From Saccharothrix violaceirubra (GTDB taxonomy: Bacteria > Actinomycetota > Actinomycetes > Mycobacteriales > Pseudonocardiaceae): 64,000 nucleotides of DNA. Of this stretch, positions 18,010 through 25,739 are shown in pieces. The translations under genes and the position numbers were made by a program. The notes under the pieces are model-generated. The model had not been told where the DNA came from, made no database searches, and saw nothing but the letters and a program-made list of their open reading frames with translations. Numbering within the stretch: the stretch's first letter is position 1; each line of letters begins with the position of its first letter. Where the stretch lies: NCBI RefSeq assembly GCF_014203755.1, contig NZ_JACHJS010000001.1, forward strand, positions 4,526,001 through 4,590,000, read 5' to 3'.

Positions 18010-18837
18010 GTGACCACGCACCACGGCGCGACGACGCCAACAATCCCCGGCACTCTGCCACCCGAGACGGTGTTGCTCGCCCCCACCGTTCCGCCCGCCG
18101 TGCCGATGTGCCCACCCGCCGGGGCGTGGGGGCTCGTGGTGGTCGCCGTGCGGACCGCCGACGCCGCCGGAGCCCCGGTCCGCTTCACCGGGGACGCCCC
18201 CGCACCCGATCCCGCGCACACCGACACCGCCGACCTGCTCGCCGGGGTGTGGCTACCCGAACCGCCGCCCGCCACCCTGCACACCGGAGACGTCGTGGTC
18301 CGCCCGCGCACCTCGACCACCGACCCCACCCTGACCGACATCGAGGTCCTCGCCGCGATCCAGGGCGAGTGGCGCACCGTGGGCACCTGGAAGGCGGTGG
18401 ACGCGCGCTGGCCGCACGAGGTCGCCATGACGGTGCTCGTGCACATGCGCTACCTCGCCGACGCCGCATTTCAAGACGCGCAGTGGGCGACGCTGACCGG
18501 GCCGATCGCCGCCGCCATGCCCGACTGGCTCTCGCGCGGACTCGGCCTCGCCGGCGAGCCCGCGGCCTCGGCGCCTCGCCGCACACCCGACGGCCTCGCC
18601 GAGCTGCTCGAGGCCGGACTGCTCGCCGAGGGCGAGCAGGTCGTACTCGACGAGCACACCGCGACCGTCCAGGCAGGCGGGGTCCTCCACCACGGACCGG
18701 ACGAGTTCGCCGTGTCGACCGTCAACGCCCTCGCCGCCCACCTCTGCGACTTCACCGCCAACGGCTGGCACCTGTGGCGACGCGTCCGCGACAACCGCCT
18801 GCTCGCCGACCTGCGCACCGAACTCGCCCGTCGCTGA
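18010..18837 (+). CDS. RAMA-domain protein (putative modified-DNA reader)
   Basis: GTG at 18010 has GGAGGACAG upstream and is preferred; an in-frame GTG at 17950 overlaps the preceding stop and remains possible. The 275-residue protein has a variable N-terminal region and a middle part with TDIEVLAAIQGEWRTVGTW. Its C-terminus fits the RAMA pattern: LAELLEAGLLAEGEQVV, a VLHHGPDEFAVSTVNALAAHL segment, NGWHLWRRVRDNRLLADLR. RAMA domains are winged-helix-like modules thought to read modified adenines near methyltransferase systems, and this element encodes three methyltransferase-like proteins. A second RAMA copy lies at 22503-23084. Confidence 0.65.
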   Translation: MTTHHGATTPTIPGTLPPETVLLAPTVPPAVPMCPPAGAWGLVVVAVRTADAAGAPVRFTGDAPAPDPAHTDTADLLAGVWLPEPPPATLHTGDVVVRPRTSTTDPTLTDIEVLAAIQGEWRTVGTWKAVDARWPHEVAMTVLVHMRYLADAAFQDAQWATLTGPIAAAMPDWLSRGLGLAGEPAASAPRRTPDGLAELLEAGLLAEGEQVVLDEHTATVQAGGVLHHGPDEFAVSTVNALAAHLCDFTANGWHLWRRVRDNRLLADLRTELARR

Positions 18838-18863
18838 ACCTGACCACCCGGAAGGACTCCGAG

Positions 18864-19464
18864 ATGACCACCTCGATGACCGAACGAGACGAGACCACCG
18901 GCACCAGCCCCGCACCACTACCACCACACCCGCACCGTCGAGATCGGCGGACGTACCGTCCGCGCCCACGTCGAACGCGACTTCTACATCAACCAGAGCC
19001 GCGCCGTCGCCGAGGTCCTCAACGACCAGATGACCTGGACCAGCCTCGCCGCCGACGCGCCCAGCGACTGGTGGCACAACACCCCGACACCAGGACCCGA
19101 CATCGACGATCCCGCGCGGTTCCTCAGCCCGGTCACCGAACGCCTCCTTCAGCGCGTCGCCACGATCCTCGCCGCCCCGCCGACGACACGCACCATCTCG
19201 CCGCACCTGCACGGCGCGATCAGCGCACTCCTGGCGACCAGCTACGGCTACGACGCCGAGCACCGCATCGACCCCGACGAGATCACCTGGGCCTACACCC
19301 ACGGCGGTGCGCTGCACATCATCGAACACCCCGACGGCAGCGTCACCTTCACCAAACACCACCGCGAGGACTGCCCCTTCATCACCAGCCGGGGCGCGCA
19401 GGAATGCGACGAGGACTGCTACTTCCCAGACCCCGCCGACGTCGAACGCGCACACGGCAAATGA
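18864..19464 (+). CDS. Accessory protein with an apparent +1 frameshift near its N-terminus
   Basis: ATG at 18864 has a strong ribosome site (GGAAGGACTCCGAG) and reads MTTSMTERDETTGTSPAP. The downstream coding phase, with good codon bias, is one base ahead: YHHTRTVEIGGRTVRAHVER continuing into MTWTSLAADAPSDWWH and ending at 19464. The shift must fall in the CCCGCACCACTACCACCACACC region around 18908-18930. The downstream phase has no ATG or GTG before 19030. The remaining 144 residues from 19030 contain two Cys clusters (EDCPFI, QECDEDCYF). This may be a real indel, a consensus error or recoding. Confidence 0.6.
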
Positions 19465-19892
19465 TCCCCACGACCGCCGACTTCTACGACGAAACCGGAC
19501 GCCAAGCCCGCTGGCTCGGAGCTATCCACGGCAACGCCGACCCCGAAACCCTGCGGGGCCTCGACTCCGGCCGACACATGCTCGACGCCACGGACCCGAC
19601 GACGTTCGCCGAGGCCGCACTCGACCTGCTCGAGGCGTTCTCCCAGCAGAACCTCGGGCACAGTCACCACCCCCGCGATGGCTGGCCGTGGTCATGGCCG
19701 GACAGCCGCAGCACCGACTGGATCTACACCTTCGACCGAGGCCGCACGTGGGTGATCACCGGGCGTATCTGGAGCTACACGATGCCGCGAGTTGACCACC
19801 CGCCACCACGACTCGCTGCAACCGGCCACGTCCAACCCGGCCCTACCCAGGACTCGACCGAAAGGCACGGCAACACATGCCCGATCTCCTAG
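19461..19892 (+). CDS. Accessory protein B, paralogue of the 17085-17612 product
   Basis: ATG at 19461 overlaps the previous stop (ATGA). The 143-residue protein begins MIPTTADFYDETGRQARWLG and carries DATDPTTFAEAALDLLEAF and RDGWPWSWPDSRSTDWIYTFD. These match accessory protein A in order and spacing, but this copy has a shorter C-terminus. No catalytic or membrane feature is visible. Its end overlaps the start of the next gene. Confidence 0.65.
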   Translation: MIPTTADFYDETGRQARWLGAIHGNADPETLRGLDSGRHMLDATDPTTFAEAALDLLEAFSQQNLGHSHHPRDGWPWSWPDSRSTDWIYTFDRGRTWVITGRIWSYTMPRVDHPPPRLAATGHVQPGPTQDSTERHGNTCPIS

Positions 19893-20176
19893 ACCTTTCC
19901 GAACCTCGGCCGCGCTGCCCGGACTGCGAGGCCGCTATCGGCCAGCCACACGTCGAGGGCTGCGATGTGGCCAGGTGCCTGCGCACGGGGCTCCAGCGCC
20001 TGAGCTGCGAGCGCAAACACAACTGCGGCAAGGACACCTGGTCCGGCCGCTGGCCCGGCGAGGTCGACTGCGAACGCCTCGGCTGGATGATCGGCCCCGG
20101 CCTACCCGACCTGAACCGGCTGCTCACCGAGGCAACCTGGAACCCCGCCACCCAGCAATGGGACGCCGCCTCCTAG
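19877..20176 (+). CDS. Small zinc-ribbon-like protein
   Basis: ATG at 19877, following AAAGG, gives 99 residues with RCPDCEAAIGQPHVEGCDVARC, LSCERKHNCGKD and DCERLGW. The first CxxC and the later H/C-x-C residues could bind zinc; proteins with this HxxGCD..RC pattern occur in actinophages and plasmids without assigned function. It is the last gene of the plus-strand accessory run and is followed 54 bases later by a terminator-like hairpin. Confidence 0.6.
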   Translation: MPDLLDLSEPRPRCPDCEAAIGQPHVEGCDVARCLRTGLQRLSCERKHNCGKDTWSGRWPGEVDCERLGWMIGPGLPDLNRLLTEATWNPATQQWDAAS

Positions 20177-20229
20177 CCGATCCGAACCACACACCCAACC
20201 CCAACGGGGCGGCCACACACGCCCCACCC

Positions 20230-20255
20230 ACCAGCGACCCCAACGGGTCGCTGGT
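20230..20255 (+). terminator. Terminator-like hairpin after the plus-strand accessory operon
   Basis: An 11-bp perfect GC-rich stem (ACCAGCGACCC / GGGTCGCTGGT) closes a CAAC loop. It lies 54 bases after the zinc-ribbon stop codon. No U-tract follows, which is common for actinobacterial intrinsic terminators. Confidence 0.7.
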
Positions 20256-20644
20256 CGGCCTTCACGACCAGCCCACGCCCACACCGCCCCGCCAGCATCG
20301 GCCCCGCACAACAACATCGCGGGCCGCAACGCCTTTCCTCGCCTCGTCTTCCGTTGAACAGCCCGGCCCCCCAAGAGCCCCCCGGCTCCTTTTGGATTCG
20401 CCGGCCGAGGTCAAGTTTCCTGCGCCGCGAGATGGCTATAGAGACACGTGCTCGGGGGCGAACATCCGCATGGTGCCCCACGGGGGCTCCCTAACTCCCT
20501 GTGGCTCGAACCGGTGCGGAAGTTCTCGGGGGGAAGTAGGTAGATCGCGCCTGTTCGCCTGCTATCGGCTGAATGATCGCCCCGCGCGCCAATGGCGTCG
20601 GCTGCGCTTGCTCATCGAACTACCAAGCAGGCCAACGGTTCATA

Positions 20645-20665
20645 CGATCGCGAAAGCCGCGATCG
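20645..20665. terminator. Second perfect hairpin, possibly terminating the convergent minus-strand gene
   Basis: CGATCGCG, loop AAAGC, CGCGATCG forms an 8-bp perfect stem. It lies 164 bases beyond the stop of the minus-strand regulator at 20829. It could be a terminator for that gene or a palindromic protein site. Confidence 0.4.
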
Positions 20666-20828
20666 GACCCGCACAGGGTCGTCCACTTGCCAGCATTCCC
20701 TGGACGCTGTGGGTGACGAACAACCCGGAAACCCCTATGCAGGCACATGAACCCCAGGACGCCGTCGTGCCCCCAACGTGATCCGTTGGAGGCACGTGAC
20801 GAGGTGACCCGCCTGATAACGGGGACGG

Positions 20829-21395
20829 CTACTCCGTTGTCGCCGCAGTCGTTGCGGCGCGCGAGTACTTCTTCGGCTTGTCACTGGTTCGCACGACGTA
20901 GCCGCTCTCGACCAGCTTCTCCAGCGCGTTGTGTACCGCACCAGAGGAACGGTTCAACGCCTTGCCGATCGCGTTCGGACTGAACTCGCCCGGATTGTCC
21001 TCCAGGTAGTCCTCGACCATGCCGCGCAACGCCCCCGGTGCCAACCGCTGAGGCTTCTCCGACTGCTTCTCCGGATCGACGTCGGTCGGCTGGTCGTCGG
21101 TCGGCTGGTCATCCGTGGGCTGGTCGTCCGTCGTGGTGATGGACCAGCGGTCGGCGGGGCGCGAACCACCGTCGGCGATCCCGGCGGTGCGTGTGACGAG
21201 GCCGTCGTTCTCCCAGCGGTTGAGGATCTTGGGCGCGGTCGACTTGCCGATTCCGGCGGCGGTGGACAGGGCGGTGGCGGTGCTGCCGGGGTTGTTCCGG
21301 AGTGCCTGCCACAGCTTCTCCTCGGTCTCTGTGCGCGGCTTTGCCTGATCGGTCGCCGGAGCGGGGACAGCTCGGAGGGTGCGGTTGGTGGACAT
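20829..21395 (-). CDS. Regulator with two winged-helix domains joined by a repeated acidic linker
   Basis: ATG at 21395 is preceded by GCGAGG. The 188-residue product has an N-terminal winged helix (EEKLWQALRNNPGSTATALSTAAGIGKSTAPKILNRW...GLVTR), a linker with the DDQPT unit three times, and a C-terminal winged helix (LRGMVEDYLEDNPGEFSPNAIGKALNRSSGAVHNALEKL). The C-terminal helix-turn-helix matches the one fused to the MoxR ATPase at 13575 (LNRSSGAV.NA). It is divergent from the 21707 operon and probably controls the repeat-rich region between them. It is most likely an element-encoded repressor. Confidence 0.75.
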   Translation of the reverse strand: MSTNRTLRAVPAPATDQAKPRTETEEKLWQALRNNPGSTATALSTAAGIGKSTAPKILNRWENDGLVTRTAGIADGGSRPADRWSITTTDDQPTDDQPTDDQPTDVDPEKQSEKPQRLAPGALRGMVEDYLEDNPGEFSPNAIGKALNRSSGAVHNALEKLVESGYVVRTSDKPKKYSRAATTAATTE

Positions 21396-21706
21396 GACTA
21401 CCTCGCATTGGTGACGTTTTCGGATTGGGTGGTCATGCCCCGGCCGGAGCGGGTGCGGCCCCGGTGCGCATCCGGTGGTGTGTCGGGCCGCACGACTATG
21501 GACGCTTCCTTCGGCGCATGGAGTCAAGCGGTACATCAAAAAACCGCTTGTCTCCTGTGGACGGTTTGCCGGTTCGCGTTGCGTCGTTAGTACAAACCGG
21601 TCCACTTCGCACCCGTGCCGTGCACAGGCGTTGACACCTCCGCGCGCACGAAGCGTCCATACACGTCGACCCGACACAAACCGTTGGAACCAAGGGGGTT
21701 GACCGA
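21396..21706. promoter_or_regulatory. Divergent promoter region with nested inverted repeats
   Basis: Three inverted repeats are nested here. TATGGACGCTT (21497-21507) pairs with AAGCGTCCATA (21651-21661). CAAGCGGT (21525-21532) pairs with ACCGCTTG (21543-21550). GTGGAC-GGTTTG near 21557 nearly mirrors CAAACCGGTCCAC near 21590. The region lies between the double winged-helix regulator and the 21707 operon, so these are likely operator sites, though an RNA structure is possible. Confidence 0.6.
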
Positions 21707-21829
21707 ATGCGCGACCTGAACGAACTCGCCACACCCGCGCGCCGGCCGCGGCAGGGCCGCGGTGCCCACAGCTCGGACCGACACCTTGCGCGCATGGGTG
21801 AGGCCGCAAGAGGCAGGGGTGCGGCGTGA
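21707..21829 (+). CDS. Small basic peptide (40 aa) coupled to the next gene
   Basis: ATG at 21707 follows CAAGGGGG. The 40-residue product is rich in Arg and Gly (ARRPRQGRGAH...RHLARMGEAARGRGAA). Its stop overlaps the GTG of the next gene (GTGA), so it may serve as a leader that couples translation. No homology is recognised. Confidence 0.45.
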   Translation: MRDLNELATPARRPRQGRGAHSSDRHLARMGEAARGRGAA

Positions 21830-22716
21830 TCGCTGTGACGGCGCGGGACGTGCCCGAGATCCGCGCACGCATGACCGACTGGGCACGCGACCCCACGCTC
21901 GACGGCGCGGACAACTGGTTCCGCTTCTTCCTGGGACCGAGTCCTGACGGTGCCACCGAATCACGGGTGTTCGACCGAGTCGACGATGTGGGAGCCACCA
22001 TCGCCGGAACGCTGGCGGTCCAGCTTCCGGCGGCGGAGTTGTTCTACGTCTCCGCCGACATGACCGACCTTGCCCGTCACGCCGCCGACACGCTAACCGA
22101 CTACCGCCTGCACCCGGAGGACCTGCCCGCGCAGATCGGGGTCATGGTCTACGAGCACCCGCCGGTGCAAGGAACGGCCGCCGCACGCCACAACGCGATC
22201 TCAATTGTCACGTGGGGACCGGGGCGCGGCGGCTTGTGGGTGCACACATGGGCGACGACTTCCCCATCACAGCAGGGCATCGTCCGTATCGGACGCACTC
22301 TCGCGCAGCTACCCCGTGACGAAGTGCTGGAGCGAGCGAGAACGGCCGCCGCGAGGAATCTGCCCGAGCCGACGCCGGAGAACAAGCCCTCCGACAGCGA
22401 CGAGACCGCCGACCGAGTCGCCGATCACGTTCTCGCCACCTTCCTGCCGAATCTCGAACGCGCTCCGGTGCCGCCGTCGTTCGTCCCGCCGCACGGGTAC
22501 GAGTGGTGCGCGCTCACGCCGATGGAGTTCACCGAGATGGAGGGCTGGCCGGACGGCGTCTCCCACCCGAGCAGGACCACGGTAGGTCGGGCGACCACCA
22601 CGTCGCCGACCTGGAGGTGCTGCTGGCCTACCGAGGCCGGTGGATGCCCATCGGGCGCTGGACGGGGTTGGACGAGCGCTGGCCGTGGACCCTTGCCCCC
22701 ACAGTCGCCGCCGTGA
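21826..22716 (+). CDS. Accessory protein, upstream part of a frameshifted RAMA-domain gene
   Basis: GTG at 21826 begins a product with good codon bias up to about residue 250. Landmarks are VPEIRARMTDWARDP, WFRFFLGP, ELFYVSADMTDLARHAADTL and a C-terminal PPHGYEWCALTPMEFTEME. After about base 22570 this phase turns into low-complexity Arg/Gly/Pro sequence typical of a wrong frame. The coding phase continues one base back as GDHHVADLEVLLAYRGRWMPIGRW, homologous to the 18010 protein. A -1 (or +2) shift in 22570-22600 therefore splits one gene. The N-terminal domain is not recognised. Confidence 0.6.
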   Translation: MIAVTARDVPEIRARMTDWARDPTLDGADNWFRFFLGPSPDGATESRVFDRVDDVGATIAGTLAVQLPAAELFYVSADMTDLARHAADTLTDYRLHPEDLPAQIGVMVYEHPPVQGTAAARHNAISIVTWGPGRGGLWVHTWATTSPSQQGIVRIGRTLAQLPRDEVLERARTAAARNLPEPTPENKPSDSDETADRVADHVLATFLPNLERAPVPPSFVPPHGYEWCALTPMEFTEMEGWPDGVSHPSRTTVGRATTTSPTWRCCWPTEAGGCPSGAGRGWTSAGRGPLPPQSPP

Positions 22717-23084
22717 TGCACCTCTACATCGACGCCGCCGAGACGCTCAGCCGGGAGGCGGTGCTGACCTCCGATCGGCCCGGATCCTCACCGTTGCGCT
22801 GGGCGGGCACGGTCCTGAGAGACCTGATGTCGGCCGACCTGCTGACCTACGGCGAGGAACTCGTGTGGGAACGCTGCGCGGGCGAGGTACGCCACACCGC
22901 TCGACTGCGGATCGACGGCACCTTCCTGCTCGCCGACGGCGAGCGGGTCTTCGCCACCCCGTCAGCCGCCGCGACCGCCCTGAGCGGCAAGCACCACCAC
23001 GGCTGGAGCGCGTGGCGACGCACCTCCGACGGCCGCTCGCTGGCCGACCTGCGCGCCGACCTCCGTACCCGGCGGGACCGGTAG
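22503..23084 (+). CDS. RAMA-domain segment, downstream part of the frameshifted gene
   Basis: The reliable part runs from about 22580. It has VADLEVLLAYRGRWMPIGRWTGLDERWPW, then a C-terminal RAMA pattern: LLTYGEELVWERCAGEVRH, FLLADGERVFATPSAAATALSG, GWSAWRRTSDGRSLADLRADL. It parallels the 18010 protein through its whole length. The ATG at 22503 lies inside the upstream coding phase and is probably not a real start; translation would depend on the frame shift or on reinitiation. The RAMA fold suggests binding of methylated DNA. Confidence 0.6.
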   Translation: MVRAHADGVHRDGGLAGRRLPPEQDHGRSGDHHVADLEVLLAYRGRWMPIGRWTGLDERWPWTLAPTVAAVMHLYIDAAETLSREAVLTSDRPGSSPLRWAGTVLRDLMSADLLTYGEELVWERCAGEVRHTARLRIDGTFLLADGERVFATPSAAATALSGKHHHGWSAWRRTSDGRSLADLRADLRTRRDR

Positions 23085-23185
23085 CCCACCCACCACTCGA
23101 CATCACTCCCGAGTCACAAACGCCGTGTCGGACCACCCGACTGTGGGCGGGCGGTCCGACGGCGTGCACTCACGAAGGACTCGTC

Positions 23186-23605
23186 ATGGCTGAACCTGAC
23201 GTCCCGGCGGACCTGCAGGTGGTGTGGGGCGCGCGGGTAGAGATCGAACGCGGCTACCGGCTGGAGGCGATCGCCGTGGCACTGTCCGCCGACATCGCCG
23301 AGCTACGCGAGGACGGCGGACTTCCCGGCCACATCCACACCCGCATCACCGTGCTGCCCCAGCACCGGCTGCTGGAGATCCGGGTCGAGGGCCTCTCGGT
23401 CGAGACCGACCCGGACCGCACCACCAGCCGCGAGGTGATGAACACGCTCTTCGAGCTGGCCAGCGACCACAACATCATCACCCTCGACACCGTCTCGCCG
23501 CCGCTGTTCACCCAGCGGATCGTGCTGGTCGACCCCTACGGCCAGCCCTTCGCCGCCAAGGTCGGCGCGGGGATGGGTGAGCCCGAACCGTTCACGCCGC
23601 GATAG
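23186..23605 (+). CDS. Conserved accessory protein (139 aa), function unknown
   Basis: ATG at 23186 follows CGAAGGA. The product is an alpha/beta protein with no membrane segment: LQVVWGARVEIERGYRLEAIAVALSADIAELREDG, HTRITVLPQHRLLEIRVEG and PFAAKVGAGMGEPEPFTPR. No known family motif was recognised. It is convergent with, and overlaps by 14 bases, the end of the conjugation operon at 23592. Confidence 0.6.
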   Translation: MAEPDVPADLQVVWGARVEIERGYRLEAIAVALSADIAELREDGGLPGHIHTRITVLPQHRLLEIRVEGLSVETDPDRTTSREVMNTLFELASDHNIITLDTVSPPLFTQRIVLVDPYGQPFAAKVGAGMGEPEPFTPR

Positions 23606-24572
23606 AGGCCGCCGGGCGGGTCGCCCCGGCGTAGTCGTCGCCGTTGTAGCGGTATTTGTCGATCTGCACGGGTTGGCCGAAGGTCGGAGCGTTGATCATG
23701 AGTCCGCCGCCGATGTAGAGGCCGACGTGGTGGATGTTGCCGGGTGTGCCGTACAAGACGAGGTCACCCGGCAACAGCGGCTGCCCCGCCGGGACGCGCG
23801 GGCCAGCGTCGTACTGGGTCTGGGCGGTGCGGGGCAGGTTCACTCCGGCGGCGGCATAGGCGGCCTTGGTCAGCCCGGAGCAGTCGAAGCCCGCGTGTCC
23901 GCCGTCGGGTCCGTTGCCGCCCCACACGTAGGGCAGACCTCGTTGCCCGCAGGCGTAGTTGATCGCGGCGAGGGTGATGGCGTTGGGGGCTCGGATGGCG
24001 TTGCAGTCGCCGTTGCCGACGCTGGTCGCGGCGGCCTCGGCGTACTTGGCAGCCTGTTCGAGGACCTTGTCGACGTACCAGTTGGCGTGGTTGTAGGCGA
24101 AGATCGCCGCCCGCAGGTCGCCTCGCCGGACGCCTTCGTCGCAGAGCAGGAAGGCCGCGGCGTGGATGGCGTCGTGGGGGTTGTACCGCGAGGGCGGGCT
24201 CGCGCCGCCGGGCGGGATCTGGTGTTTGGCGATGACGCCGGTGAAGGTCGGGGCGAGAAACTGCATCGGCCCGCCGGCCCCGGCGAAGTTCTCGCCCTCG
24301 GTCACGCCGGGTGCCTTCAGCCGACCGTGGTCGGTCTCGACCTTGCCGATCGCGGCGAGCACCGTCCAGTCCAGGCCGGGACAGTCCGGGGCCGCGGCGA
24401 CGTAAAGCAGGCAGTACTCGGGCGGGATGTCGGCGATCGGTGACGTGCAGTCGATGGTGGTGTTCGAGGAGCTGCCGAACAGCGCGTCCACCACGGCACT
24501 CACGCTCTGGCCGATCATGACGGGAATGAGCAGCAGGATGGCCGCGGCCCCGATAGCGATCTTGGCGAGCAC
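23592..24572 (-). CDS. Conjugation wall hydrolase: lytic transglycosylase plus NlpC/P60 peptidase
   Basis: GTG at 24572 gives 326 residues with an N-terminal membrane helix (ILLLIPVMIGQSVSAVVDALF). An SLT-like transglycosylase domain follows (PGLDWTVLAAIGKVETDHGR with the catalytic-type Glu, GPMQFLAPTF, NPHDAIHAAAFLLC, AIFAYNHANWYVDKV). The C-terminus is an NlpC/P60 (C40) domain with catalytic FDCSG (Cys about 231) and IHHVGLYIG (His about 281). Such two-domain enzymes act like VirB1, opening peptidoglycan for the transfer channel. It is the last gene of the minus-strand transfer operon. Confidence 0.9.
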   Translation of the reverse strand: MLAKIAIGAAAILLLIPVMIGQSVSAVVDALFGSSSNTTIDCTSPIADIPPEYCLLYVAAAPDCPGLDWTVLAAIGKVETDHGRLKAPGVTEGENFAGAGGPMQFLAPTFTGVIAKHQIPPGGASPPSRYNPHDAIHAAAFLLCDEGVRRGDLRAAIFAYNHANWYVDKVLEQAAKYAEAAATSVGNGDCNAIRAPNAITLAAINYACGQRGLPYVWGGNGPDGGHAGFDCSGLTKAAYAAAGVNLPRTAQTQYDAGPRVPAGQPLLPGDLVLYGTPGNIHHVGLYIGGGLMINAPTFGQPVQIDKYRYNGDDYAGATRPAASIAA

Positions 24573-24575
24573 CTC

Positions 24576-25655
24576 TCACCACCTCCCCGGCCGGCCCGCC
24601 CCGCGCGACGCCCGTGAGCTGGTCGAGGTAGGCGGCATCGGCGAGGGCGGCGGCGACATCGGCTGCGGCGAGTCCGCACCCGCCGGGGCCTCCTCGTTGG
24701 GCGTGACCGGCGGCGGCACGTGCGGCCAGGCGTCGGGCAATCCCGACAGCGGTCGCCGGGACGCTCCGGCAGGGGCGTTGAGCGGCAGCCAGACCTCGTC
24801 GGCCGGGCTCGGATGCGTGGCCTCGGGATTGAGCAGCTCGGCCGCCGCGGTGGCGATCGGCACCGAGCGCCGGTCGTCGAGCTCACGCCACGCCTTCGCG
24901 AGCAGCCGCCGGGCGGCGGCCTCGCGCCGCGAGGTCGGCAGCCACACCAACAGCGGCGTGGTAATACCGGTGGCTTGCGCGAGGGCGGCGTAGCCGGCCA
25001 GTTTCCCGGCGAGCTTGCTCAGCGGCTCGGTGCCGAAGTCGTACTCGAGGAACCACTCGACCTGCCGTTCACCTGACCTCCAGCGGCCGTAGCCGTCGGG
25101 TTTGATCAGGTCACCGAAGTGGCGGGCGCAGCGGGTCTCCGACCACCACGCCGCCAGCTCGACCTGCTCGCCGGGGTGAGGGTTGCGGGCGCGGTCGACC
25201 AGGGCGGTGAACCACTCGTTGACGCCGACGGTGTGGGCCAGGCGCAGGCTGTGGGCGACGCCGAAGACCCGGTCGTGCCGGTAGCCGAGTTCCTTGACGT
25301 CCAGGCCGTCCTCGGCGGCGAGCACGGCCGCACCGGCGGGCGCCAGGACGTAGTGCATCGGCGCGGTGCCGAGGGTGACGAAGGGCTGGAAGCGGTCGAC
25401 GACGCCCCACAGGTAGAGCTCGCGCAGCCGCATCCGCCCGGATCGGAAGCTGGGGAAGGCGAGCGCGGTGATCTGGTGGGCGGTGAGGACCTTGTGCTCC
25501 CAGAGCATCCGGGCGATCCACTTGTCGCGCGGGGTCAGCCGCCACGCCAGCACGGCCTGGTGCTCGGCGGTGTTCGCGACACGCGGGGTGGGCCGGGTCG
25601 GCTTGTGGCCGCGCAAAGCACGCTGCCGGGTGGGATTGGTGATCATGGTGGGCAC
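24576..25655 (-). CDS. Replication-relaxation family protein
   Basis: The 359-residue protein opens with a winged-helix segment (RLTPRDKWIARMLWEHKVLTAHQITALAFPSFRSGRMRLRELYLWG) and the VLAPAGAAVLAAEDG turn. Next come HSLRLAHTVGVNEWFTALV and an acidic patch WFLEYDFGTEPLSKLAGKLAGYA, matching the Replic_Relax pattern found in actinobacterial plasmids and conjugative elements. These proteins are thought to help relax or nick DNA for replication and transfer. The C-terminus is Pro-rich and probably disordered. It lies between the coupling protein and the wall hydrolase in the transfer operon; ATG 25646 is a possible later start. Confidence 0.85.
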   Translation of the reverse strand: MPTMITNPTRQRALRGHKPTRPTPRVANTAEHQAVLAWRLTPRDKWIARMLWEHKVLTAHQITALAFPSFRSGRMRLRELYLWGVVDRFQPFVTLGTAPMHYVLAPAGAAVLAAEDGLDVKELGYRHDRVFGVAHSLRLAHTVGVNEWFTALVDRARNPHPGEQVELAAWWSETRCARHFGDLIKPDGYGRWRSGERQVEWFLEYDFGTEPLSKLAGKLAGYAALAQATGITTPLLVWLPTSRREAAARRLLAKAWRELDDRRSVPIATAAAELLNPEATHPSPADEVWLPLNAPAGASRRPLSGLPDAWPHVPPPVTPNEEAPAGADSPQPMSPPPSPMPPTSTSSRASRGAGRPGRW

Positions 25656-25739
25656 CTCCGGGTGGGCAGGGCGAAACCGCCCCGGCGCGAAGCGCGCCGG
25701 GGCGTGATGGGCGGGTGAACGAGCGGACGAGCGGGGCGG

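Larger units (their letters stand above)
20177..20828. other. Intergenic region between convergent genes; two hairpins, no gene seen
   Basis: About 650 bases separate the zinc-ribbon gene from the minus-strand regulator, whose stop is at 20829. No frame with coding bias or a ribosome site was found. The region holds a strong terminator-like hairpin at 20230-20255 and a second perfect hairpin at 20645-20665. The stretch 20420-20560 has G-rich patches (CTCGGGGGCGAAC, CACGGGGGCTCC, CTCGGGGGGAAG) that may be structured RNA or protein sites. Confidence 0.4.
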
